From assembly GCF_900099675.1 (NCBI RefSeq), contig NZ_FNDQ01000004.1, positions 117,415 to 181,414 on the forward strand: a DNA stretch of 64,000 bases, read 5' to 3'. A model generated the notes under the pieces. That model ran no database searches, had not been told where the DNA came from, and saw only the letters and a program-made list of their open reading frames with translations. Source of the stretch: Myroides phaeus (GTDB lineage: Bacteria > Bacteroidota > Bacteroidia > Flavobacteriales > Flavobacteriaceae). A program made the translations under genes and the position numbers. Of this stretch, positions 1-9,487 are shown piece by piece. Each line of letters opens with the position of its first letter. Position 1 is the first letter of the stretch.

Positions 1-260
1 ACTGTGAATCTTCGATGTCTTGATAAAAAAACGAAGCAAAAAAATCAAGGCTCTATTTCTTTAGCGGTCAAATTAGTTTTCAATGCCTAAATGAAAAGAA
101 CTTGCTCCATTTCATTACGCTTCAAACACCTTTTCATTTTGCGGCATCTTCAAACATTTGACGCTCGCTAAACAAATAAGGCCGCCACAGACGCATCAGT
201 TAATAAGTGACATTTTTGTACATTAATGATATTTCGTCAATTAGAGGTATCGGTTGAAAA
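1..260. other. Noncoding left edge, no gene seen
   Basis: I see no convincing reading frame on either strand; every frame is broken within a few dozen codons. The stretch is moderately AT-rich and may be the end of an intergenic or repeated element that continues outside the window. Nothing more can be said from this sequence alone. Confidence 0.4.
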
Positions 261-295
261 GTGAAGTTAACGTTTACAATGGTAATTCGTTATTT

Positions 296-556
296 AAACG
301 TATCGGTTGGTATTGATATTCTGGTTTTCCGGTTTCCGGTTTTCCGTTTTTTCAATTTCCGTAATGTATATTACGTACCGCGCTCCGTACGGGCGAACCT
401 GTGTGTTCGCCCCTTGTTGTTTATTTATAAACAAACCTGCATAATACATATACACAAAGACGCATTACGTTTTACGTCTTTCGTTATACGGTTCACGCAT
501 CACGTCTTTCGGTTCCCCGTTCCCGCATATCGGTTTTCGGTTCCCCGTTCCCGGTA
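296..556. repeat. Palindrome-rich interspersed repeat copy with GGTTTCC-type flanks
   Basis: The middle (about 372-470) carries the palindromes GGGCGAAC...GTTCGCCC and TTGTTTATTTATAAACAA, followed by a conserved stretch ending near ACACAAAGACGCAT. It is flanked at 318-350 and 515-556 by short G/C-rich runs such as GGTTTTCCGGTTTCCGG. The same arrangement recurs at 1733-3010, 39602-39960 and, in part, 45640-45800, 46970-47118 and 54440-54510. An open frame runs across it, but that frame follows the repeat rather than a protein, so I treat it as noncoding. Confidence 0.7.
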
Positions 557-560
557 ATAC

Positions 561-989
561 TTATAGTATCTTTTTAATCTTATTTTTTACAGTAGCGGAT
601 TGTTTAAAGCAGTCTATTACCTGTTGTAAAATACGATATTTCAGTTTACCTATCTTTTCATAATCTCTGCCTTCTTGTGGGTAATCATTATTAAAATCAT
701 CAACACTTTTTACTGTGATGTATTGACCATACAAATAAGTACGAACACTAAATGAGAAGTTAGTATTGGTTATTATTTCCCCGGCATTAAAAATAAAGGC
801 AGTTTGATTAGCACTTGAAATCTCTACGCAATTTGATTGTGTTGATGGTACATAGTCTTTGCTGGAAGGTAAGCTGATTAACAATGCGTCTGAATCTCCA
901 ACTCTCTTTAGTATTAAAAAGAATTTGTCTTTCCTCTGACCATTGTCAAACATATAGTTTTTGATATATAACAACGTTCCTGCCTCCAA
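561..989 (-). CDS. Small protein downstream of a Panacea-type antitoxin; candidate toxin
   Basis: A 142-residue protein that I do not firmly recognise. The N-terminus (residues 3-30, AGTLLYIKNYMFDNGQ then KDKFFLIL) looks like the opening strands of a PemK/MazF-like SH3-type barrel, where a GD/AG-x-L/V motif is followed by a basic segment. The C-terminal third is basic and Lys-rich. It is the second gene of a two-gene unit, 11 bp after the DUF4065 gene. DUF4065 (Panacea) proteins are known antitoxins that pair with many unrelated small toxins, so position supports a toxin role. The fold assignment is weak; the pairing is the stronger argument. It is surrounded on both sides by repeats, as expected of a mobile accessory module. 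Confidence 0.55.
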   Translation of the reverse strand: MEAGTLLYIKNYMFDNGQRKDKFFLILKRVGDSDALLISLPSSKDYVPSTQSNCVEISSANQTAFIFNAGEIITNTNFSFSVRTYLYGQYITVKSVDDFNNDYPQEGRDYEKIGKLKYRILQQVIDCFKQSATVKNKIKKIL

Positions 990-1000
990 CTGAATAGTTT

Positions 1001-1588
1001 TTAGAATGAGTAATTTGTAGTAAAACGTTGCATCTCTTCATACTCTTCTAAGAGGTGTTTTTTCAATTGATCTTCTTCTACTAATTTGTGAAAGTCAATT
1101 TTAAAATCACTCGTGTTCCTAACGCCATTCGTAAAGTCGTCAAGCAAGCCCTTTTCTACAACTAACGTATACCAAAGTCCTCCTTTGTGATGTGTCATTT
1201 CAACCAATTGTTCTGCATTTAACCCTTGTACTTGTGTCGTTAACTCTTGTAATAATGTAATGTCATTATCAGAAAACTCGTCATTGTTAAATGTGCTTAT
1301 TGATTTAATGAAAGACCCTTTGCCTTGTTGTTTATCTATACTAATGTAACGCTTTAGTGAGGCTAAGGTTTCATTACTGTCTAATTGAGTGAAGATCTCT
1401 TGGTTTACAGGACCGAACTTCCAAGCTTCGTATGATAGGTTAAAAAAAGGAATACCACTGCGTTTTATTGACATCTCATCTAATAGATAAATTAATTTTA
1501 ACGCTTTTGTTTTGGATAGATAAGGCATCTGATCTGCAAAGTAAATCAGAGTATTTCCAACTTTATCTATTATCTCCTCTTTTTTCAT
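1001..1588 (-). CDS. Panacea-domain (DUF4065, SocA/GepA-like) antitoxin
   Basis: A 195-residue protein if started at the MKKEE methionine. A longer frame exists to 1642, but the -7 element TATCTTTG at 1611-1618 would lie inside it, so the shorter start is preferred. Helical N-terminus LSKTKALKLIYLLDEM is followed by the family hallmark YEAWKFGPV (about residues 52-60), then a helical C-terminal half ending with HHKGGLWY. DUF4065/Panacea proteins neutralise toxins by direct contact in two-gene toxin-antitoxin operons; the neighbour at 561-989 would be the toxin. The gene order antitoxin-then-toxin and the 11-bp gap fit one transcript. The family call is firm; the toxin pairing is inferred. Confidence 0.8.
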   Translation of the reverse strand: MKKEEIIDKVGNTLIYFADQMPYLSKTKALKLIYLLDEMSIKRSGIPFFNLSYEAWKFGPVNQEIFTQLDSNETLASLKRYISIDKQQGKGSFIKSISTFNNDEFSDNDITLLQELTTQVQGLNAEQLVEMTHHKGGLWYTLVVEKGLLDDFTNGVRNTSDFKIDFHKLVEEDQLKKHLLEEYEEMQRFTTNYSF

Positions 1589-1610
1589 TATTTTTCTTCT
1601 TATTGTGATG

Positions 1611-1618
1611 CAAAGATA
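1611..1618 (-). promoter_or_regulatory. Bacteroidota -7 element of the Panacea pair
   Basis: On the minus strand this reads TATCTTTG, a perfect TAnnTTTG, ending 22 bp before the chosen ATG. A TTG lies 15 bp upstream (1634-1636), somewhat closer than the usual 17-23 bp, so the -33 element is uncertain. Confidence 0.5.
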
Positions 1619-1732
1619 TAATTTAAAATTACGCAATAACATCCTCTATTACAATTTTTTAACATTATAAATGTGTTTTAAAAAACATCTATATTAGTTA
1701 CTTATTACTTGTTTATTTTACCCACCAACCAC

Positions 1733-3010
1733 CAAGGTACGGGCGAACCTGTGTGTTCGCCCATTGTTGTTTATTTATAAACAAACCCGCATAATATATA
1801 TCCACAAAGACGCATTACGCATATCGGTTTTCGGTTCACGTTATACATTATATATATATGATTAATTATAAATAATTAATTGGGGGTAAACACGGGGGTT
1901 TACCCCTACGGATGCCGCAATGCAAATGGAATATGCAAATGTTAGACGCGAAGTATCGCGTCTGCACCGATAAACTATGTGTCAAATCACACGGATATAC
2001 ATACCAAAATTATACGGCATATATCCACAAAGACGCATTACGTATTTCGGGAACGGGAAACCGGGAACCGAATTACCATTTTAAATAACCAGATTATCAT
2101 CCACCACCAAGGTAGGGGCGAATTATTATTCGCCCGCACGGCATACGACACAATGTATATCACGTATCGCGCCCGTACGGGCGAACCTGTGTGTTCGCCA
2201 CTTGTTGTTTATTTATAAACAAATCTGCATAATACATATACACAAAGACGCATCACGTTTTACGTATTACGCATATCGGTTTTCGGTTTCCCGTTCCCCG
2301 TTCCCCGTTTTCGGATTACCACCCACCACCAAGGTAGGGGCGAATTATTATTCGCCCGCACGGCATACGACACAATGTATATCACGTATCGCGCTCGTAC
2401 GGGCGAACCTGTGTGTTCGCCCCTTGTTGTTTATTTATAAACAAACCTGCATAATACATATACACAAAGACGCATCACGTTTTACGTATATCGGTTCCCT
2501 GTTCCCCGTTTTCGGATTACCACCAACCACCAAGGTAGGGGCGAATTATTATTCGCCCGCACGGCATGCGACACAATGTATATCACGTATCGCGCTCAGT
2601 ACGGGCGAACCCGTGTGTTCGTCCATTGTTGTTTATTTATAAACAAACATTATATATGATTAATTATAAATAATTAATTGGGGGTAAACACGAGGGTTTA
2701 CCCCTACGGATACCGCAATGCAAATGGAATATGCAAATGTTAGACGCGAAGTATCGCATCTGTACCGATATACTATGTGTCAAATCACACGGATATACAC
2801 ACCAAAATTATACGGTATATATCCACAAAGACGTATTACGTATTTCGGGAACGGGAAACCGGGAACCGAATTACCATTTTAAATAACCAGATTATCATCC
2901 ACCACCAAAGTAGGGGATTATTATTCGCCCGCACGGCATATATCCACAAAGACGCATCACGTCTTTCGTTTTACGCATACCGGTTCCCCGTTTTCGGTTC
3001 CCGCTTCTCA
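1733..3010. repeat. 1.3-kb field of palindromic interspersed repeats, partly duplicated
   Basis: No gene is credible here; small open frames repeat with the DNA repeat. Modules recur in order: GGGCGAAC...GTTCGCCC, TTGTTTATTTATAAACAA, TAATTATAAATAATTA, GGGGTAAAC...GTTTACCCC and GGGCGAATTATTATTCGCCC, each a potential hairpin. A block at about 1853-2150 is repeated at about 2650-2945 with few differences. Shorter copies of the GGGCGAAT/GGGCGAAC pair lie near 2105-2200, 2336-2425 and 2537-2622. Runs such as GGGAACGGGAAACCGGG separate them. Confidence 0.75.
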
Positions 3011-3024
3011 GTTCCAGATACAAA

Positions 3025-3056
3025 AAAAGCACCTAATCAATTGAAAAGGTGCTTTT
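3025..3056 (-). terminator. Rho-independent terminator of the AraC gene
   Basis: Stem AAAAGCACCT / AGGTGCTTTT with a 12-nt loop, with an A run on the plus strand that gives a U tract on the minus-strand RNA. It lies 20 bp past the end of the AraC-family gene. It may work in both directions. Confidence 0.75.
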
Positions 3057-3075
3057 GGGTTATATATGTTTTTTA

Positions 3076-3963
3076 CTACAAAATAAACTTCTGTTTTCGA
3101 TAATCGCTTGGCGAATATCCTGTTACTTTCTTGAATAAACGAGTAAAGTATGAAGCTGAACTATAGCCCAGTTCAAAGGCAATACCAGCGATATCTCTGG
3201 TCTTATCTTGTAATAAGATTTGACTGTGCAGAATACTAATTTCATTAATCCACTGCTTCGGGGGTTTATTTGTTGCTTCCTTGACGCATTTATTGAGATA
3301 GTTCTCTGAAATGTGGAGAAGGTTTGCGTAGAACAGAACATTTTTATGGTCGATATGAAATTTCTGTACCAACTCTCTGAATTTAAAGGCAATATCTAAC
3401 TGCCTTGTCATTGGGGTCTTATTCTCAATATCTGTTCTAATGATCTTCTTTAAGACAGTTAGCAATAACGCTATACTGATTTCCATATCTTTAGTTTCGC
3501 CATTTACTTCCTCTTCCAGCAGCTCTAATACGCGTCTAACCCAATTAGCATTGGTGTCGTCTAAAACTACATAAGGGTTCATTGTAAAGAATTGTAAATC
3601 TGTACTACCTAAAGAAATATCGGTGATAACCTCACTCTCGTAAACAACAAAGAAGCCTTCTATGTCTGCCGATATAGACAACGTAGCTGTAATATTCCCT
3701 TGTTTTACGTTGATTACGTCTCCTGCAATTAAGGTGTACGCTCCACTTTCAAGGTGTTGCGTTAGGGTACCTGTAGTTACAAAAATCATAAAGTTAAACG
3801 TAGTACGGTACGGGATAACTGGCATTACGATGCCTCTCAAATAATCCTCAATACGATATATCTGTATCTTACTCTCATTAAAAAGGCTGTGCTCATTAAT
3901 ATCTGGCAAAAACAGCTTTTTGTACTGATAATTATTTAGAATTTGTATTGAAGGTTTGGACAT
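3076..3963 (-). CDS. AraC-family transcriptional regulator
   Basis: A 295-residue protein. Residues 1-150 form a predicted cupin-like sensor part (IPYRTTFNFMIFVTTGTLTQ, then AGDVINVKQGN). The C-terminal 100 residues are the double helix-turn-helix of the AraC/XylS family, with ISENYLNKCVKEATNKPPKQW for the first HTH and GIAFELGYSSASYFTRLFKK plus TGYSPSDYR for the second. It lies just beyond the urea transporter at the end of the urease operon, on the same strand, 100 bp away with its own candidate promoter. A role in controlling urea or nickel genes is possible from position only. The fold is certain, the target is unknown. Confidence 0.88.
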   Translation of the reverse strand: MSKPSIQILNNYQYKKLFLPDINEHSLFNESKIQIYRIEDYLRGIVMPVIPYRTTFNFMIFVTTGTLTQHLESGAYTLIAGDVINVKQGNITATLSISADIEGFFVVYESEVITDISLGSTDLQFFTMNPYVVLDDTNANWVRRVLELLEEEVNGETKDMEISIALLLTVLKKIIRTDIENKTPMTRQLDIAFKFRELVQKFHIDHKNVLFYANLLHISENYLNKCVKEATNKPPKQWINEISILHSQILLQDKTRDIAGIAFELGYSSASYFTRLFKKVTGYSPSDYRKQKFIL

Positions 3964-4003
3964 ATTGGATATAAAATTAAAGACCTTTTTTTTATTTATT
4001 AAG

Positions 4004-4035
4004 CAAAGCTAAATTAAGTAATACGAAGGTCTCAA
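4004..4035 (-). promoter_or_regulatory. Candidate Bacteroidota promoter for the AraC gene
   Basis: Minus strand: TTG (4033-4035), 21-bp spacer, then TAGCTTTG (4004-4011), matching the -33/-7 consensus TTG-N17-23-TAnnTTTG. The predicted RNA start is about 40 bp before the ATG. This suggests the regulator is not simply the last gene of the urease operon. Confidence 0.6.
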
Positions 4036-4066
4036 TGTGTTATAATTGTAATAAAAAAAGACTTTT

Positions 4067-4960
4067 CTATGCTATTTCTTGCTTTTTAGAAAAATATTTA
4101 TCGACTAACCAGCCATCAAATCTTCTGATTGGATACATTAACCACATTGAAAATACAAATGGGAATGTTAAGGCTGTCCATCCATATTCTATCATTAAAG
4201 CGTCTATATACGTTGCAATAGTTACACTTACTAAAACGTATATTCCGTCCCTAACTTTATCTCCTCCCATAGCAATACCACAAAGTACAGCGTTGAAACT
4301 TAAAACTCCTTCTTTTACTAAATCGTCTGAGATATCAACGTAGTGAGAAATGAAAACACTAATCATTACTGCTACAAAAGCGTATAGCGCATTGATCGGC
4401 TTACTGATGAATACTCCTAAAAAGAAGATAACACCTGCTATGAAGCTTCCTTGGAAAATTACTTGTCCGAATGCGTGTCCTTCAATTAAGAAATCGTCTA
4501 ATTCTTGAATGTCAACGAAGTGTTCTGGCACGGATGGAATAGCTAATTCTGGGATACTTAACACAAAAAGTGTAATCCACGTCATCCCTACAAATGGAAA
4601 TGTATATGCTGGTAGTTTGTATTTCACAGCGTAACCCATAGCGATAGTAGCTAATACTGATGCTAAAACAATACCCAACCACACCCAAACATTAGATTGG
4701 AAGTAGAAAATTAGGGCTACCCCGATTAAACTTGCGTTAAACCCGTATAGTCCGTTTTCGATATCTTCATCATTGAACTTCATCAACTTTGCAGTTCCGA
4801 TACCTACTAAGTTACTCACAATACCAGCTACTCCCATTAGTGCTGAATCGTAAAAAATAGCTGCAATAAATAAAATTCCTGTTATTGCGTTTCCCTGTAA
4901 CATAATTTGTCCAAATCCTTTGAACAATGCATTGTAATAATGACTAACAATCGTTTTCAT
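4067..4960 (-). CDS. Urea transporter (UT family)
   Basis: A 297-residue polytopic inner-membrane protein of the urea channel family. It has two internally similar halves, each opening with a conserved GxGQVxxQGN/S-like stretch: FKGFGQIMLQGNAITGILF near residue 14 and GHAFGQVIFQGSFIAGVIF near residue 160. Each half also contains an NGxLxGFNAxLxGxAL-like motif (ENGLYGFNASLIGVAL, and KEGVLSFNAVLCGIAMG). The channel lets urea enter down its gradient. It is the last gene of the urease cluster, 36 bp after ureD, so it supplies the substrate for the cytoplasmic enzyme. The length and internal repeat are normal for bacterial UT proteins. Confidence 0.9.
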   Translation of the reverse strand: MKTIVSHYYNALFKGFGQIMLQGNAITGILFIAAIFYDSALMGVAGIVSNLVGIGTAKLMKFNDEDIENGLYGFNASLIGVALIFYFQSNVWVWLGIVLASVLATIAMGYAVKYKLPAYTFPFVGMTWITLFVLSIPELAIPSVPEHFVDIQELDDFLIEGHAFGQVIFQGSFIAGVIFFLGVFISKPINALYAFVAVMISVFISHYVDISDDLVKEGVLSFNAVLCGIAMGGDKVRDGIYVLVSVTIATYIDALMIEYGWTALTFPFVFSMWLMYPIRRFDGWLVDKYFSKKQEIA

Positions 4961-4996
4961 AAACGTACTTTAAAATATAAAATTTTTGAACTCTTT

Positions 4997-5785
4997 TTAT
5001 AGGAATAGTTCACTCCACAATTTTTGTTGAATCTCCTGGAAGATGTTGTATAGTTGTTCTGCACCATAACCAAGTACCCTTACTACAAAGCCGTCTTGCT
5101 CTGTTTTACTAATTCCAAAAACGATGTTTTCAACGTCTTTGTACTGAGCGTGAAAGTAAGTGATGTATTCTTCTACTGCCACATTAGCTGTGTTACAGTA
5201 AATCAATGTTCCTTGGTGTGTAAAACCTTCTAAAATTCCCAATCCTTGGATAGGCATCAACTCAGGTTGTAACAACACATTGTCTTTTAAGACCATTTCA
5301 TTGTCTACGAAAACTTCTGTTAAGTTTTGAAAGTGATTGTACTCAAACTGTTCTCCAGACATCTTACGTCCACAAGTAACAATATCACTTAATAAGAATT
5401 GGCAATCTTCTGCCAGATTAACGATGTTGTGACTAATGAATGTTGATGAATTCTGAGGTACAACAGGGTGAGGTACATACGCAAAGGCTGCTCCTTTTTC
5501 AAGGTTGATAGCCATTGTTTGTGTTGACTTGTCTCTCATATGGAATAAACGTTGGTACGCTTGCGTTTGCAATTGTAACTTCGAATGCTCTGCCACTTTC
5601 ACTTCAAGTCTGTGGTCATCTCCGTCTAACAATCCCGGTGATGAACTCATAATCATCAGATAAGCTGCCTTATCACGACGATATTGTCCCACTGGAACAA
5701 TTCTGAATGGTTGAGTAACGTATGCATCCTTTAAGAAGGATACACCGTCACGTTGCTCAACTTTAATATCTAAAGAACATATCAT
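4997..5785 (-). CDS. ureD: Urease accessory protein UreD
   Basis: A 262-residue UreD/UreH-type scaffold. It binds the urease apoprotein with UreF and UreG and carries nickel through an internal tunnel to the active site. Family signatures visible here are QPFRIVPV near the N-terminus, SSPGLLDGDDHRLEV (residues about 49-63), AYQRLFHM, and DIVTCGRKMSGEQFEYN (about 134-150). It follows ureG by 2 bp, so translation is probably coupled. It lies between ureG and the urea transporter, the usual end of ureABCEFGD operons in this phylum. The start at MICSLDIK fits the neighbour spacing. Confidence 0.92.
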   Translation of the reverse strand: MICSLDIKVEQRDGVSFLKDAYVTQPFRIVPVGQYRRDKAAYLMIMSSSPGLLDGDDHRLEVKVAEHSKLQLQTQAYQRLFHMRDKSTQTMAINLEKGAAFAYVPHPVVPQNSSTFISHNIVNLAEDCQFLLSDIVTCGRKMSGEQFEYNHFQNLTEVFVDNEMVLKDNVLLQPELMPIQGLGILEGFTHQGTLIYCNTANVAVEEYITYFHAQYKDVENIVFGISKTEQDGFVVRVLGYGAEQLYNIFQEIQQKLWSELFL

Positions 5786-5787
5786 GC

Positions 5788-6426
5788 TTATCGTTTTAAA
5801 TTTGGTTCTTCAACATCCTCTAATAGAGCATATTTTTTAATCCAACCGATAATAGCATCAAGTCCTTCTCCTGTTTTTAAGTTTGAGAATACAAATGGAG
5901 CTCCTTTACGCATTAAGCGTGCATCTGCTTCCATTACTTCTAATCTTGCTCCTACATAAGGCGCTAAGTCAATTTTATTGATCAACAATAAGTCTGATCT
6001 TGTAATAGCTGGTCCACCTTTACGAGGCATTTTTTCTCCTTCTGCTACGTCAAGTACAAAGATTGTGATATCAGCTAAATCCGGACTGTAAGTAGATGAT
6101 AAGTTATCTCCTCCACTCTCGATTAAGATTAACTCTAAGTTTGGAAAACGGTGTGCTAATTCATCAACAGCTTCTAAGTTCATACTTGCGTCTTCTCTAA
6201 TTGCTGTGTGAGGACATCCACCTGTTTCAACTCCGATGATACGGTCTGCTGGCAACAAACTGTTTTCTGCCATAAACTTCGCATCTTCTTTTGTATAAAT
6301 ATCGTTTGTGATTACAGCTAAGTCATACTCATTCATTAAACGACGACTTAAACTTTCTAATAAAGCAGTTTTACCAGAACCTACTGGTCCTCCTACTCCA
6401 ATTTTAACATATTTTCTAGTTTCCAT
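5788..6426 (-). CDS. ureG: Urease accessory GTPase UreG
   Basis: A SIMIBI-class GTPase that powers nickel insertion into urease. The start is placed at [10 protein letters not shown] (212 residues); the open frame runs farther upstream but overlaps ureF without a family match. P-loop GGPVGSGKT at residues 12-20, the nickel-binding Cys-Pro-His motif in [11 protein letters not shown] (C71, H73), ESGGDNLS, and guanine-specificity motif [10 protein letters not shown] are all present. It lies 14 bp after the ureF stop and 2 bp before ureD. It forms the UreG2F2D2 complex with its neighbours. Paralogous to HypB at 17896-18606. Confidence 0.96.
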   Translation of the reverse strand: METRKYVKIGVGGPVGSGKTALLESLSRRLMNEYDLAVITNDIYTKEDAKFMAENSLLPADRIIGVETGGCPHTAIREDASMNLEAVDELAHRFPNLELILIESGGDNLSSTYSPDLADITIFVLDVAEGEKMPRKGGPAITRSDLLLINKIDLAPYVGARLEVMEADARLMRKGAPFVFSNLKTGEGLDAIIGWIKKYALLEDVEEPNLKR

Positions 6427-6440
6427 TTTTATGAGTTTTA

Positions 6441-7130
6441 TTATGATAAATACAATCGAGAATAAAGGTTTTCGTGTTGCATACAACGAATATCAAAACC
6501 TACATTACACAATCCAATTAAGTTACGGTCAAGGTTTAGGGACTCTTGGCTCAACGTCCATAAATCATCGTGCAAATAGTATAGGATATCTTGTCCGTCT
6601 AACTGCCCCAGTGGCACAAGTTTTACGGCATTGGTTACCATACCTATTGCAGCATTGTAATAATAAGCGTGCATAGCCTCTACAATAGGAAGTTCCATTA
6701 AGTAAGCAAACATTCCGAATAGAACACAATAGTGGCTATAAGCTTTCTTTTCTCTGATAATTTGTCCCCATTGTTCTACTAACGGATTATCTACATATCT
6801 CGAGAATATTTTAAACAACCTCACTCCCAATTTTTGACTTCCTTGGCGTACTTCCATTGGGCTTTTTAGTGCGTTACACTCTTGATCAAGCTTGATTAAT
6901 TCAGCTAAATCCCCTTTTGAAGCAGCGTCGTAAGCTAATTTCATGATAGCGGCATCATTATATCTAAGGTTATACCACAAGTTATGTCTAACATATTCTT
7001 CTGCAGTTACCTTACTATTTACAAGTCCTTCTTGTACATAAGTTTCTAACCCGTTTGAGTGAGTGTAACCACCTATGGGTAAAGTAGGATCTGATAAGTG
7101 TAATAATCTTCCTAAAAACTGACTCTGCAT
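6441..7130 (-). CDS. ureF: Urease accessory protein UreF
   Basis: A 229-residue all-helical protein that acts with UreD as a regulator of UreG GTPase during nickel insertion. Typical features are [21 protein letters not shown] (SDxxLPxGxFxHSxGLE signature, residues about 8-28), the long central helices, and [37 protein letters not shown] in the C-terminal half. It lies 8 bp after ureE and 14 bp before ureG. Nothing unusual in length or composition. Confidence 0.95.
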   Translation of the reverse strand: MQSQFLGRLLHLSDPTLPIGGYTHSNGLETYVQEGLVNSKVTAEEYVRHNLWYNLRYNDAAIMKLAYDAASKGDLAELIKLDQECNALKSPMEVRQGSQKLGVRLFKIFSRYVDNPLVEQWGQIIREKKAYSHYCVLFGMFAYLMELPIVEAMHAYYYNAAIGMVTNAVKLVPLGQLDGQDILYYLHDDLWTLSQESLNLDRNLIGLCNVGFDIRCMQHENLYSRLYLS

Positions 7131-7138
7131 AGTAATTA

Positions 7139-7633
7139 TTATTTTATTGACATTATAGTTTTTGACATTTGAAAAGAAAAGCGTTTATTATGGCTAGGAT
7201 CTACATTAGCATTCAACTTGTGTAATAACACTTCTGATTGAACACTTGGTGCATATCCTTGTTGTTGTAGCCATAAATAAATTGGTCTTTCAAAAGGCAT
7301 TAGCAGCTTATTCTCCTTTACAAAAAGAGCTAAATGTTTGTTTCCTACTTCATAAGCTACTAATCCTAAATTTAAAAGATCATCAAACTGCACTACGATT
7401 GAGTCACAAGGGAGAACGCGAACGACAACCATTCCTGTTTCATCGTCAACTAAAACATCTCCGTGTCTTAGTTCTTGACCTTTGTCCATAAACTTAATCG
7501 CCACTTCCCTTCCTGACGCTGTTCGCAATCGTTGTATTCTCTTCTGAGTTTGAAACCACTCAATAGACAATACATCGACTTCCGAATTGTCTAAGGCTGT
7601 GATATCATTGCGCAATGCTTTTGTTATAATCAT
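7139..7633 (-). CDS. ureE: Urease nickel metallochaperone UreE
   Basis: A 164-residue UreE. The N-terminal peptide-binding domain contains VLSIEWFQTQKRIQRLRTASG and the C-terminal metal-binding domain contains VAYEVGNKHLALF, where the His of GNKHL matches the nickel-binding His of the family. It lacks the long His-rich tail found in some UreE proteins; only a single His occurs near the end. It delivers Ni(II) to UreG. It is the first accessory gene after ureC, from which it is separated by 132 bp containing two hairpins. A second UreE-like gene sits in the nickel-import operon at 17406-17888. Confidence 0.9.
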   Translation of the reverse strand: MIITKALRNDITALDNSEVDVLSIEWFQTQKRIQRLRTASGREVAIKFMDKGQELRHGDVLVDDETGMVVVRVLPCDSIVVQFDDLLNLGLVAYEVGNKHLALFVKENKLLMPFERPIYLWLQQQGYAPSVQSEVLLHKLNANVDPSHNKRFSFQMSKTIMSIK

Positions 7634-7679
7634 GATAAATGAGAGACTTTTTTATATTCCTTTTCTACTTGCCTTGATG

Positions 7680-7758
7680 AAGCATTAGCTATTAGCAGTA
7701 ACAGCTAATGCTTTAAAAAGGGCTAAAAGATCAAGGTGCAAAAGGTTTACACCTTGAT
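7680..7758 (-). other. Two hairpins in the ureC-ureE gap
   Basis: Read on the minus strand, the first stem is ATCAAGGTG / CACCTTGAT (7730-7758) and the second AAGCATTAGCT / AGCTAATGCTT (7680-7713). Neither is followed by a strong U run, so they are more likely RNA processing or stabilising structures, or a leaky terminator, than a full stop. They sit exactly between the structural genes ureABC and the accessory genes, where a stoichiometry step would be useful. Confidence 0.55.
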
Positions 7759-7765
7759 TGTATTA

Positions 7766-9487
7766 TTAAAATAAGAAGTAACGTTGCCCTAAAGACACTT
7801 CGTCAATTGGTTTACTTGTAATTTTCTTACCGTCAATTAACACTTCATAGTTTTCTGGATTTACAATGATCTCTGGTGTTGCGTCATTGTGAATCATATC
7901 TTTCTTAGAGATATTACGACAGTTAGCTACTGGTAATAAAGTTTTGTCTAATCCGTATTCTTCTTGAATTCCTTTTTCTAAAGAAGCTTGAGAAACGAAG
8001 TTGAAACAAGTGTTTTTAACTGCTTTTCCTAATCCACCAAACATTGTTCTGATGATGATTGGTTGTGGCGTAGGGATAGATGCGTTAGCGTCTCCCATTT
8101 TAGAAGCTACAATCATACCACCTTTGATAATCATCTCTGGTTTAGCTCCAAATAAAGCTGGTTTCCAAAGTACCATATCGGCAATTTTACCTGGTTCGAT
8201 AGATCCGATGTAGTTAGAAATACCGTGAGCAATTGCAGGGTTGATAGTATATTTAGCAACGTATCTTTTTGCTCTGTAGTTATCGTTTTCAGCACTTTCA
8301 TCTTCTGGTAAGAATCCAGTTTGTTTTTTCATCTTATCAGCAGTTTGCCATGTTCTTGTGATAACTTCACCAACACGACCCATTGCTTGAGAGTCAGAAC
8401 TCATAATACTGAATACACCGTGATCTTGTAAGATATCCTCAGCTGCAATAGTTTCAGGACGGATACGAGAGTCAGCGAAAGCAACATCCTCTGGGATATT
8501 TTTGCTTAAGTGGTGACATACCATAAGCATATCTAAGTGCTCGTCAATTGTATTTTTTGTAAACGGACGAGTTGGGTTTGTAGAAGCAGGTAATACGTTA
8601 GGGTACATTGCTGCTTTGATGATATCAGGTGCGTGACCTCCACCAGCTCCTTCAGTGTGGAAAGTGTGAATAACACGTCCATTAATCGCTTGCATTGTGT
8701 CTTCTAAGAAACCAGCTTCGTTTAATGTATCTGTGTGGATAGCTACCTGAACATCGTATTTATCAGCAACTGATAACGCTCTGTCAATTGTAGCAGGAGT
8801 AGCTCCCCAGTCTTCGTGGATCTTAACTCCTAATGCTCCAGCTTCGATTTGCTCGATGATTGGTTGCTCTGCTCCTACGTTTCCTTTTCCAAAGAAACCA
8901 AAGTTCATTGGCAATCCATCAACTGCTTGTAACATACGTTTCATATTCCATTTACCTGGAGTAACAGTAGTTGCGTTAGTTCCATCTGCTGGTCCTGTAC
9001 CACCACCGATCATTGTAGTTACACCACTGAAAAGCGCAGTTTCAATTTGTGTTGGGCTGATGTAGTGAATGTGAGTATCAATACCACCTGGAGTCATAAT
9101 GTATCCTGCTCCTCCGTGAACTTCTGTAGATGCTCCGATGATCATATTTTCTGTTACACCGTCCATTGTGTCTGGGTTACCAGCTCTACCAACACCAACG
9201 ATTTTTCCATTTTTGATACCGATATCTCCTTTTACAATTCCCCAGTGGTCAATGATAAGAACTCCTGTGATAACCATATCAAGTACACCTTCCTCAGCCA
9301 TGTGATTAGATGACTGTAACATACCATCTCTTACCGTTTTACCTCCACCAAATTTTACTTCATCTCCGTAACTTGAGAAGTCTTTTTCAACTTCAATGAT
9401 AATATCTGTGTCACCTAAACGCACTTTATCACCTACTGTAGGTCCGAATATAGCGCTGTAGTTTACTCTACTTACGTTTAAACTCAT
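7766..9487 (-). CDS. ureC: Urease alpha subunit UreC
   Basis: The 573-residue catalytic subunit that hydrolyses urea to ammonia and carbamate in the cytoplasm. All active-site residues can be read: His139 and His141 in [12 protein letters not shown], the carbamylated Lys222 in [11 protein letters not shown], His251 in [13 protein letters not shown], His277 in [12 protein letters not shown], the flap Cys324 in MVCHHLS and Asp365 in [10 protein letters not shown]. These are a constant five residues above the Klebsiella numbering. Full-length with no gaps. It overlaps the end of ureB by 4 bp (ATGA), so translation is coupled. Confidence 0.98.
   Translation of the reverse strand: MSLNVSRVNYSAIFGPTVGDKVRLGDTDIIIEVEKDFSSYGDEVKFGGGKTVRDGMLQSSNHMAEEGVLDMVITGVLIIDHWGIVKGDIGIKNGKIVGVGRAGNPDTMDGVTENMIIGASTEVHGGAGYIMTPGGIDTHIHYISPTQIETALFSGVTTMIGGGTGPADGTNATTVTPGKWNMKRMLQAVDGLPMNFGFFGKGNVGAEQPIIEQIEAGALGVKIHEDWGATPATIDRALSVADKYDVQVAIHTDTLNEAGFLEDTMQAINGRVIHTFHTEGAGGGHAPDIIKAAMYPNVLPASTNPTRPFTKNTIDEHLDMLMVCHHLSKNIPEDVAFADSRIRPETIAAEDILQDHGVFSIMSSDSQAMGRVGEVITRTWQTADKMKKQTGFLPEDESAENDNYRAKRYVAKYTINPAIAHGISNYIGSIEPGKIADMVLWKPALFGAKPEMIIKGGMIVASKMGDANASIPTPQPIIIRTMFGGLGKAVKNTCFNFVSQASLEKGIQEEYGLDKTLLPVANCRNISKKDMIHNDATPEIIVNPENYEVLIDGKKITSKPIDEVSLGQRYFLF

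Noticed and set aside
1979..3103. Small plus-strand frames in the palindromic repeat field
   Set aside because: Their sequence repeats along with the DNA modules and shows no protein-like constraint.
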